From the NCBI RefSeq assembly GCF_024713975.1, contig NC_091100.1:20385501-20449500 (forward strand): a stretch of DNA of 64,000 bases, in the 5' to 3' direction. A model generated the notes under the pieces. It did no database searches. It was not told where the DNA came from and saw only the letters and a list, made by a program, of their open reading frames with translations. Shown here piece by piece: positions 29,165 through 40,800 of this stretch; positions within the stretch are counted from its first letter, which is position 1; every line of letters starts with the position of its first letter. A program made the translations under genes and the position numbers. Source of the DNA: Paralichthys olivaceus. Lineage: Eukaryota > Chordata > Actinopteri > Pleuronectiformes > Paralichthyidae.

Positions 29165-32100
29165 TCATGCTTCAGCCGTAGTAGTGTTCTTGTTATCCTT
29201 GCGTGCACACGACTTCCCGCACGTCCTCTTACCGTCTAAAACGTCAGTCTTTACCTGACCCAGAGTTCTCAGCAGGCACATGGTGTCAAACCCCTCGTCA
29301 CCTGCCTCTTGCAATAACTCGAGAACCTGTAAATAAAAAAGTTTTTGTGACGCAACATTTCTTAACCACGGCCCTGGTCCCACATTATCAGCGCTGTGAC
29401 CCACCTGCAGACACTTAAAGGATTTGAGTTCACTCAGGTTCTCCTGCAGGAACAGCAGATAGATACTGAGGTCGTTGTAGAAGGGCGTGACCACGCCCAA
29501 AGCACCAAACCCAGGCAGCATCTCATAAGGCCGGAGGAAGCTGGAGCTCTGGCGTGCCGGTCCCAGTGCAGCGTACACCACCAGCGGAGTGAGAAGCACG
29601 TACACCACCAGGTTGATGTAGCTGAGTAGCCTGAAGACGCCCACTGCTACGAGCTTGCACTGGACAGCGGCCGGCACCATGCTGTTGTTCTTCAGCACTC
29701 CTGTCCGCAGGTCACAGGGGAACTCGTCGGTGAAGGAGACCAGTTGGATGTAGTAGCCGAGGTAAAGGCAGGCCATCAGGAGGATCAGCAGGGTCAGGCC
29801 CCGGCAGACCAGGTACTTGACCACGAGGCCGTGAGAGAAGCGCTTGGTCTTCAGATACTGCTCCACCAAAGGGTATTTGAAGCAGGCCTCAGTCAGATCC
29901 AAAGCACTGCTGCTGAATTAAGGTACATGGACATTCAGAGAGAAATTAAACCAGTTCACCTGTTTAGAAATAAATATAATGCAATGTATCAGAGAAGAGT
30001 AACACATAATAATAATATAATCGTCTGAAGGGAACACAGCAAGAAACAAACATTTGATTCAAATAACAGCTGGGATCAAACTGCACATGTTAAGTTTTAC
30101 AGAGAAAATATTTCTCAGTCTCCGATGGATCTTTTTATCTAAATGCTTTAGATTGTCTTTCTAGATCTATTATTTGCAGAGATATCTTGGAAATTGTGTT
30201 TTCTCTACCATGTTTTTGTCGACATTTGACCAATGAGCTCCAAAAAGCAGTTTTCAAACATGAACTCTGGTGAATGTCTACACAATTGGGTCCGGGTCTG
30301 CCCCTATCACCAAAAACTCTTGAATCTTGTTGTCTCTCTAAGATGACATCTTTGTCTGCTTCCTCTACATGTATGACACCACTTTTTCATCCTAGAGTAT
30401 TTGTATTACTTTAGCGTCAATCACATGTTAGAAATGTCATGAACATGCCTAATCGCTCACAGTGAATCCTCTGGATAATCTCAGGTAGTATCCTCGGCTC
30501 ACTATGACAATATGTAGAGTTTTTACAAGGGTGCAGGCAGGAGAAACTCCAGAGAATGTCCGCAGCATCTTATTTGGACATTTGCATTCTCTCTGAAAGC
30601 AGTTAAAGTCATCTTTTTACAAAATCCTAAAATATATTCCAACCGCGTCTTGTGAAAATCCATCCATGCATTGTTGAGTTACACACTCACATGGGGTGAT
30701 AAAGTCTAAGAGGGAAGGTGACGTTTACCTCTGGGTCTCCTCTTGCACTTCCTTGCTGGATGCCAGATTCTTTGCCAGTCTGATGGCCCGGTTGTAAAAG
30801 CGATCAAGCTCCTCCATGATGAAGTTGAGGTCAGAAGAGAGGTGCGGAGCCGCAGTGAAACGCCACAACAGGGCCGGGATGTACATGAGGATGGCCAGTA
30901 GGAGCAGGATGTATGGAAAGAACTGAGTCCGTCACAGAGAGAGGCGAAACAGAGGACAGGAACAACATGTTAAAGATGACGAAGACTAAAGTCCAACTTT
31001 CACTTCTGGAAACTGTTGATTTGAATTCAACCAAAATATATGTATTTTTTAATGAATTGAAAAGGGTGTGTTTATAGTTTCAAGTCTGACTCAATTGTCA
31101 AGGGGCTAAGAGATGACACAGCTGATGCCTTCATTGGAGATATTCATGTACCTTTTTGAATTGATTAATAGTATTAATTCTTTATAGTATTAAGGCTTTA
31201 AACAAAAATATCAATTTCCACATTATCAAATATCATCACTCATCATTCTCCCTGGCTGACATGACGCCCGTACCTTGTGCAGCCAAAGTGGAGAAGTGTC
31301 AGCCTGTTGCTGCACTGCAGCCCAACAGAAAGAGTCCACGTATGCGGCCTGTCTCCAGGAGAAGTTAGTGGGAGCGAAGCAGCTGATCTGTGTACCTGGA
31401 GGAGGAAAGGCAAGAATCGGTCAGAGCTGATGGGCTTTATGGTGATTCAGCAAAAAGAAACGAACACTGCAACAGTTGTCTGTCGCCCCTCTTCTGCTCT
31501 ATTGGATTAATTAGTTGCTGGGTTATTTTCAGCATACTTTGTGTCAGTAATTACACCATGCCCCAGTATGGTGGGGGTACAATAGCAAATTCATTCAGGC
31601 ATGTAGAATTCACAAATGACCCAGACAGTCAACATTATATTGTCTGTAAAAATCTGATTTTAGCAAAGCGGCTGTCATGTTATAATGTCACAGACTGATG
31701 CTGTAAACAAACTGAGCTCATCCTCGCAACAGTGATTTCATTTTTCATTAATCAAATATAGTCTTACTGTCACTTCTTACTGGGACAGTCAGGGAGACAG
31801 TAAATATATATTTAACAACAACGCCTGAGCTTTTTCCACAATGACAAGTCAAAATGTCTGCAGTGAAAACAGCCAATTCACACCTCATATCTCATATCTC
31901 ATATCTCCCTCTTCCTCTGTGTATCTCACCGTCTGAAATTGACATAATGCATTTAACAGGAACGTCTGTCAGTTCTCTCAGGGGCTTACAGTGCAATGGA
32001 TCCACCTTGCAGTCTTAGAAGTCTTAGCAGGACTGACAGTACTGTACTTAGCAGATAATTATAACAACAGCACACTGTGGCCATTATGAGCTGTAAAGGT

Positions 32101-33223
32101 TACGTAGATTAGTTAGACATGGTGACTGAGCCGAGCTTGTGTTCACACAATAGGGGGCATCATGAAGCCAAACCTGAGCACATCACCTCCTGCTTGTTTG
32201 TGTGAGATATTCATTCATATCATGATTTCATCAAATGAAGATAAAATAAAACTTTAATAAAGAATAAAAAAGACAATAGAGTAAACATTTTAAAAAATGT
32301 GATTAAAGTATACGTACACAATATGCATCTTTCATGGAGATATTGGAAATATACTTGAGTAGTGCAGTGACACAGGATGATAACATGAGGATGTAAACTG
32401 TATTTGTGCATTAGTATAAGGAGATATTAAAATATAACATATCCATGTATATATATATATATAAATCACAATAAGAGGCACACATGTTGAATACTACAAT
32501 ATAATGTGATGTAAATGGTATACACATGTAGACTAATATAATATAATATGAAATAATTGGCATAAGCATGTGGAATAGTAATTAAGACATAATTACTATA
32601 TGTTAGATCACACACTCATTTGCACACTTACAACTATTATTATTTCCCACTGTTGAGTTATTTTATAATATTGTGAGGTCTCGACCTTACGAAGTACCTG
32701 AAGATAACGTATGGTGCGATTTGACGCTAATAATCATTTGAAATTGAAATTTCATTGAAGCATCCCCCTCTGCATCATCCTCAGCTGCAGCAGCAGCATA
32801 TGACTGGGGCGTGAATAAAGCAAAAGGGTGGAGACATGAACCACACCTTCTCCCGCCTCTTTCTTTCTCGTCCAGCTCATTGACTGCATGTGTTTGTGTA
32901 GCTGCATAAATCTCACTGTGCCTCAGCCACCGCTGCGTCTAACTTTCAATTAAAAGCAAAGACAAAGAGACAAAGGAGCTCCTCCATGATCTGTGCACCG
33001 ATCGTGGCGAAGAGGAGGCTCACTCATTCAGCAACTCACCCACTGACACCTCCTGAGCGAAGGCGAGCGAGATGAGGAACAGAGGCAGCCCCACCACCAG
33101 CACCGTCACTATTTTGTCCACCGCCAGCTCCGCACGCAGCCCCTTGTACTTGGCCTCCGTGGACTGGTCCTTCAGCAAAAAGTCGGAGAACACGTACTCC
33201 GTCGCTACGTGGGCAATCGCCAT
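29165..33223 (-). CDS. panx1: Pannexin-1 channel (teleost panx1 paralogue)
   Basis: Plasma-membrane large-pore channel that releases ATP. Exons in transcript order: 33223-33040, 31395-31274, 30922-30729, 29912-29405, 29326-29165; phases close to 389 residues (human 426). The start [17 protein letters not shown] is the PANX1 N terminus and rules out PANX2 and PANX3. TM1 is near residues 38-57. The first extracellular loop has ISCF and FCW cysteines and the gate-type SWRQAAYVD (Trp-Arg). TM2 follows [11 protein letters not shown]3 and TM4 flank the second loop, with EFPC and VQCKL cysteines and an N-glycosylation site NNS. The cytoplasmic loop between [11 protein letters not shown] and [13 protein letters not shown] is about ten residues shorter than in human. 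Near the C terminus TDVLDG matches the human caspase site DVVDG, but only 22 residues follow it. Paralogue a or b is unresolved. Confidence 0.93.
29906..29915 (-). other. panx1: Triple NAG acceptor of panx1 exon 4
   Basis: On the minus strand the acceptor reads TTCAGCAGCAG|TGC. Cuts after the first, second or third CAG are all in phase with the AG-ending donor at 30729 and give three, two or one serine before ALDLTEACF. The 29912 boundary used in the gene entry is the upstream choice. Confidence 0.6.
30251..30601. mobile_element. TIR element family 'TTTTCAGACATGAACTCC', copy in panx1 intron
   Basis: It starts TTTTCAAACATGAACTCTGGTGAATGTC and ends ...GGACATTTGCATTCTCTCTGAAAGC. An internal 'CACAGTGAATCCTCTGGATAA' is the reverse complement of 'TTATCCAGAGGATTCACTG' at 24443-24461, so this copy is inverted relative to the nde1-intron copy. 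Confidence 0.65.
31396..33039. other. panx1 intron 1, with LINE-like AT-rich segment
   Basis: A 1.6-kb intron. Around 32215-32410 it is AT-rich with phrases ('AATAAAACTTTAATAAAGAATAAAAAAGACAATAGAGTAAA', 'AGTGACACAGGATGATAAC') similar to 41580-41725. That suggests copies of one retroelement 3' region. A 7-bp CTCATAT triplication is at about 31884-31906. There are no exons. Confidence 0.4.
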
Positions 33224-34784
33224 GACGGAGAGGAGCAGAAACCGCCGGTGCAACAAATGGAGGAGTCCGTCAGTGTTTTTAAGAGCCTGGGGCGAGCTGA
33301 TGGAAGAGCTTCCCCGTGGTGGAGCAGTGAGAATAAGGTCTGAACCACCGAGGTGTTATTGTTCACAGGTCTCCATTCATCACCACAGACCTGCCGCTGT
33401 CCCGTCACTGGAGCCCCCTCATCACAGGGCGGGCTGGCTGCCGGCCACCAGGGGGCGCTGCGGGGCCACAAGGTGCACCTGCCACAACTGAGCCGCACTT
33501 GTTTGTCATGAGGGCAGTGCAATAATGAAATAAAAACCAAATAGAGAAAGCCTGATATAAAAAAAAAAGTCAAATACAAAACTAGAAACTGAACACAAAG
33601 ATGTAAGCAGTGTAACACTCGAGGATGATAATGTGCTGACTGTAAACTGCATAGGAATATGTATGTATAAGTTATTGCACATTTTCCAGAGGTGAGTGAG
33701 AAAACCAAAGTGCAAACAGGCAGGTTCACATCCGTGTGTGCTCATTTTATCATGTGTGGAATAATAAAAAGTTGTAAAAAGAAACCAGCTGTCAAGCAGT
33801 GGCTTAAAGAATAAAATATAGAGAAACATATGTTTAGATATGAGTATCCAAGTATGGAAAATTATTATTACAATACAGAAATATAAAATAAATAAAACAT
33901 AATACGATTGCTCAACACTATATATAAATGGAGAGAGGTATATTTAACATTTTTATTATGATGTATTATATTTATGAATTTATAAAAGCATTTTTAGAAA
34001 TGATATACATGTATATATTTATCATTGATATTATTGTAAGGTCCATGGGGCCGTGTTGGCTACATAGAACCTCTTTTAACAGTCTATGGACTGAACGATA
34101 CAATTTGCGACACTTGGGAGGGCTTTCCGGCAGACGTAGGTTACAAAAAGGTGCGGGTTTCTAGGGAGACAGACGGAGGGAAACAGTCCTTTGAGGAAGA
34201 TGTGAAAGTCGAGACCTTCTCAGGTAGATGTATAATCTACTGCTCTGTCCATTATTCGCATTTACCCAAAGACAATGAACGGAAGTATGCGGGGGCAGCG
34301 CTGAGTCTGCTAAACAAGCTAAGTTACGTCGATGGTGCCTGTTGTTAGCATAAACGTGACGCTAGCTGCGGCCAAACAACGTTCAATTAGCTCATTTTAA
34401 CACGATTCTCAAGCTAGTTCAATAAGCTAGCTAAATGTCGCCTGAAACAGTAGTCTGTACTCTCAGAGAAAGGATGCTAAGCTAGCTGCTTCTTTGTTCC
34501 TTTTGGTCAAACGTCACTGTGGCGTCTGTTAGCTTCAGGTAAACAACACAGCCTTGCTAAGTTTGTAAACGTCATACACACACACACGTCTCCTGTATTG
34601 AATCACACTGTTGTTATGAAGCTACCAACGTGAACTACCGCAGATGAGTCAGAGAGGACTTGACTCTAACGTTTCGATGTCTCACAACAAGTGGGAGCGG
34701 AAGGATCTGGCCAGTGGGTCAGTAAGCGGTGACGTAAGAGAAACTACACAATGTAAGCTGTTAACTTTCGTTTCCCTTCAATAG
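33224..34784. promoter_or_regulatory. Head-to-head intergenic region between panx1 and marf1
   Basis: The start codons of the divergent genes are 1.6 kb apart. The side near panx1 (33224-33490) is GC-rich, consistent with a promoter. The middle (33495-34010) is AT-rich and repeat-like. A candidate marf1 leader exon ends at 34223 (CTTCTCAG|GTAGAT), and a CRE-like TGACGTAA lies near 34729. The acceptor CCCTTCAATAG (to 34784) opens the first coding exon. Starts of transcription are inferred. Confidence 0.45.
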
Positions 34785-34790
34785 GAAAGC

Positions 34791-34886
34791 ATGAGAGAGA
34801 AGAGAGGTCAAAGCATGGTGAAAGATCTCTCTGGGTTGTATGATGGAAGGACTGGGAAAGGAGAGACCCATGTGCAGCGCTTCTAA
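34791..34886 (+). other. Upstream ORF overlapping the marf1 start
   Basis: ATG at 34791 (with a second in-frame ATG at 34815) opens a 31-codon frame ending TAA at 34884-34886. It overlaps the marf1 ATG at 34840 in a different frame. It lies inside the first coding exon (from 34785), so it should be on the mRNA. Whether it is translated is unknown. Confidence 0.55.
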
Positions 34887-37800
34887 CTTCCCATGGCTCA
34901 GTCACCCCAAAACAGAGGCCTCAACCCTGCTATGGAAACTCAAAGACTGCTTCTCCACCGCTGAGACAACCGCTCCTCATCACACTGATAAAGAAGTAGG
35001 TGTTTATCTGCATGCAGTTTCGATCATTTTACACATAGACTATACAGACTCGTCCAGAGTGGAAGAAGTCGAATCAGCTTGGATTCTGAAATTTGGATTT
35101 CAAGAAAAACTGGTTCAGATACACAAGATAGTCAATGTCTATTTAAAATGATCTGTTATTTAAGTTGTATTAGTATTCCAGGGCCGACATATTGTGGCTC
35201 AGGCAGCTTTCCTGAATCTGAGTTTAGCATGTGTTTTACATTACTGTATTTGTGTTGGAAATAACAATTATCAAGTAAGTGCATCAGCTCTTTCATAAGG
35301 CATTCCAAAATTGTTGCGCAACTGCAATCAGTTTGCAATGCAGACATAACAGTAGTTTAACCTTGTGAGGGAACAGCTTTGTAAAAAATGTCATTATATT
35401 GATACTGGTTTGATATTTGTACATGGTGCCAAAGCACAGAATAAGGTTCATATTTTGGATCAGAAAACACAGAGTGATTCAAATCTGAACATTGAGAATA
35501 TCAAGAATGCTGATTTCTCTCTGGCCGTGCCTCTCAGCTGTGTAAACATGGCAGGTTCATGCAATTAGTGGTGATGACCCAGCTTGGTAAAGGGTGGAGA
35601 GCATTGTGTAAAGTCCTGATCCCTTATTGGTTTCACAGCAGTAAAATTACTGACGGTTAGTTGTATTGTGTAATCTTTAATTACTTTTGATGATTTGGTT
35701 GATCATTTCCAGCATCAACCAAAGTTAGCAAGTCCCCTGGACACAGGCAGAGCGAGCAACGTACATTAGTTGTGTGATGTAAATAAATGGCGGAGGGAGT
35801 GACAGTCAGGTGGGGGCTGTAACACCAGGACTGCTGCTAGTGCTCTGGCCATAGTGGATGCCAAATTCACTGTTGCCAAATTGTATGCGTTTTAACAAAT
35901 GCTTATAATTTGACCTGTTGCTTGGGGTCGACTCCCTGCTCTTCACCTAACAAGCTTTCACCCTCCTCTGCTCTGATGAATAATTTAAATATCATAGTTT
36001 TTTCATAATAAATATAGTATTTAGTATTTAACTTGGTGAAATTACTTCAGTTTGTGTATCAGTACTTTTTTTAACACATTCATCACATTTTAACAATAAT
36101 GTTGAAAAATGATTACCATGATACTTTGGTCACAGATACAAAAGTTTCACAACATTTCATCTTTAGCTCCCTACATGGCCACACTGGTGGGCAGTAATCT
36201 GCTGTGAGGGTGCTGGGCAAATATTATGTGATTTAATTTCCCTTAACTAACTTTCCACACCAAGCAGAATAATCCACTGAAGAAATTTTAGATCATAATC
36301 ATCTAATCTTTTTTTTTTTTTTTTTTTTTTATCTTCCAGAACAATTTCATGGAGAGCAGAAAGGCCGTGCTTGAATTGAAAGATGTCCCTCCTCCTCCTC
36401 CTCCCCCACACCATCCTTCCTCCTCCCAGTCATCCCAGCCTTTCCCTCTGGCCCCTCTCCCTTTGCCTTATCCCTGTTTGCCCCATCAACCTCAGCTCAT
36501 GCAAGGCTCCCACCAACAGCAGCCACCACAGCACCAACAAGAGGGGGGTAGCCCCAAAGTAAGCAACTGCACTCACTGTGTCTATTGCAGCACAGACAGC
36601 AAAGGGTTAGTAGATGGTGGAGGTTTTGTTGGTAACAGTAGCAGCATTGCTGGAGCTGTCTCACTCTATGTTGCCCCACGCTCTTTGGGAGCAGCCTTCA
36701 GCAACAGCAGTATCAGCACATCTGGGCCTTGTTCTGTATCCTCAGCCGTTCATCAGTATAAAAATAACCTGAGCTGTGGAAGTGGAGGTAAAGCGCTCGA
36801 TTCTTTGCTCAGTCTTGGTTGCAAACCTCAGCTGCCCTCCTCTGTCGCTACCTCCCAGCCTGTTTCATCACACCCTCACCTCCCTTGTTGTTCAGGGCTT
36901 CTCTGCACCTACCCAGCTGTACCTCTATCCTGCAGTCAACCCAGCCTGTATCCATCCTCCGCTCCTTTGGTTTCCTCTCTTTCCTCTGTTTCCTCTCTAT
37001 CTTCACCATTGCATGGCTCTTGCCTGGCCTCTTCTGGCTACTACACCTGGGGTGTGGACTGCAGCCCGTCAGTAAGAAGATCCCAGAGAAGCACACTGGG
37101 TGACCACCCTACCTCCACCACCATCACTACTACAACCACCTCAGCACACTTCTGCTCTAATCCTATGCACCTAAATGTAGAACGCGCGGTTTGTGTGAAG
37201 GGAGCACACTGCTGTCAGGAGTGCTTTTTGAAGGTTGGTGGAGTTCTCTTTGTTCACTGTGCCTTTCTTTGTATTTGTGTGCCATAAAGATTACTTTAGG
37301 TAACTTTGTGCTATATGCATGGATGACCCCGGTCCCTTAAACTGAGACTGAGGTTTTGTATTTTTTGTTATAAAGAACATTTGCATGTTATTAGCTGCTG
37401 TGGATGTCTATTTTACCTGACACTTGTATTGATATGTGGTTATTTGCAGCCAATGAATGGTCTGACATCAGAGTCCAACAAAGTCTGGCCCAATGTTCCT
37501 GTGCCCCAGACTGCTCCGATCCCTATCCCCCTTTGCAATGGCTGTGGCACCTCCTCTGATGGATTGATGCACATGCCATCGGCCAGCCTTGGCAAGATTG
37601 GCCAGAAATATGGTTAGTGGGCTCTATAATACAATGTTTGTTAAATACCAGCACATGCAGTGGCATAAACAAAAAGGTCACACCCCTGATTAAAATATCC
37701 ATGGCTTTGAAAAGCTAAGATTGGAATTATCAAAGTTTTGCATGGTTCACTCTAAAAAAAAGTTCGAAACAAAAATAATACACCTATTTTGCTTAAAGGG

Positions 37801-40800
37801 ATAGTTCACTTAAATATGAACATTCACTCATTATCTACTCACCAATATGCCGATGTGTTTGAGTCCACAAAAAACATCTGGAGTCTCAGGGGTAAACAAC
37901 GTTGCAGCCTAATCCAATACAATTAAAGTCGATTGGTCAGAAATCCCTTTCACCTAAATCTTACACACTGGACCTTTAACTGCAAAACAATGAAATAATT
38001 AATGAATTTGAATGATTGTTTACTTTGTGTCAGGTTCACCAGAGAACAGTGGTCCTGAGAACATCCCTCCAGTGGGGGTCTTCTGGGACATTGAGAACTG
38101 CAGCGTTCCCAGTGGGCGCTCCGCTGGAGCTGTGGTCCAGCGTATTCGCAGCCGTTTCTTCCAGGGTCATCGTGAGGCAGAATTCATTTGCGTCTGTGAT
38201 ATCAGCAAGGAGAGTAAAGCTGTCATCCAAGAGCTCAACAACTGCCAGGTACTAACATTAATGTCTTAATGTTGGAAAGCTTTTCATGGTAACAATACAA
38301 CAAATAATGAGTGTTATTGAACACCAGATTGAATTGTTATTTGCCAATGAGCTGCAGTGTTATGAAAGAGGTGATATGGGGATAAAACAGTACATTTATT
38401 ATTTTGATTGTTGTACCAGGGTATTTCCTGCATAGAGAATTGCCAGACTGCCCGTCTCTGTCAAATTTCGTGCTGCCTCTGCCATTACAATGGAAACAGC
38501 TTATAGTGATATAGTGTTTTTCCCAGGACACTATAAGTGGTTTTTACCATAAACAAATAGTGTAGCTTCTGTATTATAGTCCTGTTGCTTGAAGGAAAGG
38601 TAACCCTGCCCCACACACACATGTTAACATAACTTTGCTTCATCAGGTTACTGTCGCACATATCAACGCCACAGCCAAGAATGCCGCAGATGACAAACTT
38701 CGCCAGAGCCTTCGACGCTTTGCTGAGACCCACACTGCACCTGCAACTGTTGTACTAGTATCCTGTGAGTTCTGTTTAGATTCACAATTTAAAAAACTAC
38801 AGTCTTGTTACCACAAAAGATTTTGCTTTAACAAGCAAGGTTTTCTTTTTGTTATTAACAGCGGATGTGAACTTTGCAAGTGAGCTGAGTGACCTACGTC
38901 ATCGACATGGTTTCCAGGTCATCCTGGTCCACGGCAACCATACATCGCCAGCTCTTCTGCAGCATGCCCACCGTCACGTGACCTTTCAGGAGATCACAGC
39001 TGATTTGCCCCCACGAATGCTTGTCAAAGCACAGGTAGGCCTAAAAAATGCTTTATTCAGACTTAAAATTACTTGTTGATCCTATTCTGAGGTGAATAAG
39101 GTATGGTCTTCCTGGAAAAAGTAATCAATCGCAATCTAATTTAAGTGTGGACGAAGAGGGCAGAGAGTGAGGCAGTTTGGATGTGAATTTAATCATATTC
39201 AATTTTCTTTTTAGGGTCATTACAATTTTTTCTAATCTATAACACTGTCAGCCATTCTCCAAACTGCTTTAATATTCCAAGTGTAAAGTATACAAACCAG
39301 ACAGGCACGCTGTCTCTTCCTCCCCTCCCTCAGCCCAGTTTCAACCTCCTCTATGTGCACAACCTCCCCCTCATCTGTGACAAGAGCCTGCGGAACGCGG
39401 TAAAGCTCAGGCTCCGTCGCCTGTCTGACAACTGTGGTGGCAAGGTGCTGGGCATGTCCCAGGGCACAGCAGTACTCCGTTTTGGCAGCACAGAGGCAGC
39501 TGCACGCGCCCGAAAGCGAATGGAAAATGAGGATGTGTTTGGCCGCCGAATCAGCCTCTCCTTCTCCCCACGACCCAGAGATGATGCAAGTCCTGAGCCT
39601 GAGCTTCAGTCTCAGCCCCATCATTTGCCTCAGGTTCTCCCCCAGCCCTATCAAACCCAGGATTCAATGTTTGCCCCTCTCCCATCCATATCCTCCTTCT
39701 CCTTTCTGCCCCTGGAGAAGCCCAAGTCACCCAGGAGGCCACGGCGAGCAACCCGCCTATGCCACACTCCTGGCCCAGTGCCTGAAAGGCCCTACAGCCC
39801 CAGGAGGGGTTGCAGTGGGCCTCCCGGTGGTGCTCCAACCAAGCCCCATCAGGTCAGCAGACTCGCCAGTGCCTGCTTCCCCTTATCCTCCATTGCGCTC
39901 TATCCTTTTTGGGCTGCTTTTTAAATCCCAGTAGCTGTTTCCCCCCTCGTGTCCTAACTGCTGCTTTTACACTAACGGCTTGTAGCTGCTTGCTTCATTT
40001 GTCTGCATGGGCTAGCATGTAGCATGTTTTAGTTGTTTGTGCTTCATGTGTCCCCTGCTGTCCTGCATGTTAATTCGCATTTATACCATCTGACTGTTTT
40101 GTTCAGTATATCAGTGCTGATATACTGCTTCATGTATGTTGCCAGTTTCCGTGGTTTGTCCAAAGTCTGCTCCGTGCTTTTATTTATTTGAGTGTGATCA
40201 TGACTCATGCAGTTGTTCATTATGAAAATACTGACCTGGTGGCTGGATTTATTTTCTTGCTTGCTTTTAACTAAACATATTGCTGTGTCAGACTTGGACA
40301 CATTATATGGATGGGCATTTAAACTTTTCTCTGTAGATGCAAAGTAAACAGTAAAGAGAAATTTAGTTTCCAGTTTTAGTTCCAGTTTAGCCAATATCAT
40401 TTGATACCAATATATTATTAAAGTAACTTGCAGATTTCTATACAAAGATGTCCATATTACTAATAACAGCAACAGTTGAAAAAGCCTAAAGCTCTCGTTA
40501 AGGGAGTTATGTGACACCAAAATCCTTTTTGAGCAAATCATGTGATGTCCAAAACGGAATATATACATTTCATAGTAGAGCTAGGGCTGGGCTATAAAAC
40601 GATATCAATAACTATCACGATACAACCTTTCCTCGATAGAAATTTAAGACATGTTGATAGAACTCATTTCATCCATGCTTTGACAGACAACACGAACAAC
40701 CAATAATAATGAGTATAGCCTTGGCCGAACCAATCATGTGGCTGGAATAGTTACACCCACATTAGGTTAGGTAGACGCACACAGCGCAGAGTGTAGGAGG

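Noticed and set aside
40044..40568. 174-codon minus-strand ORF in the large marf1 intron
   Set aside because: AT-rich, no recognisable domain, no splice context; consistent with a chance open frame.
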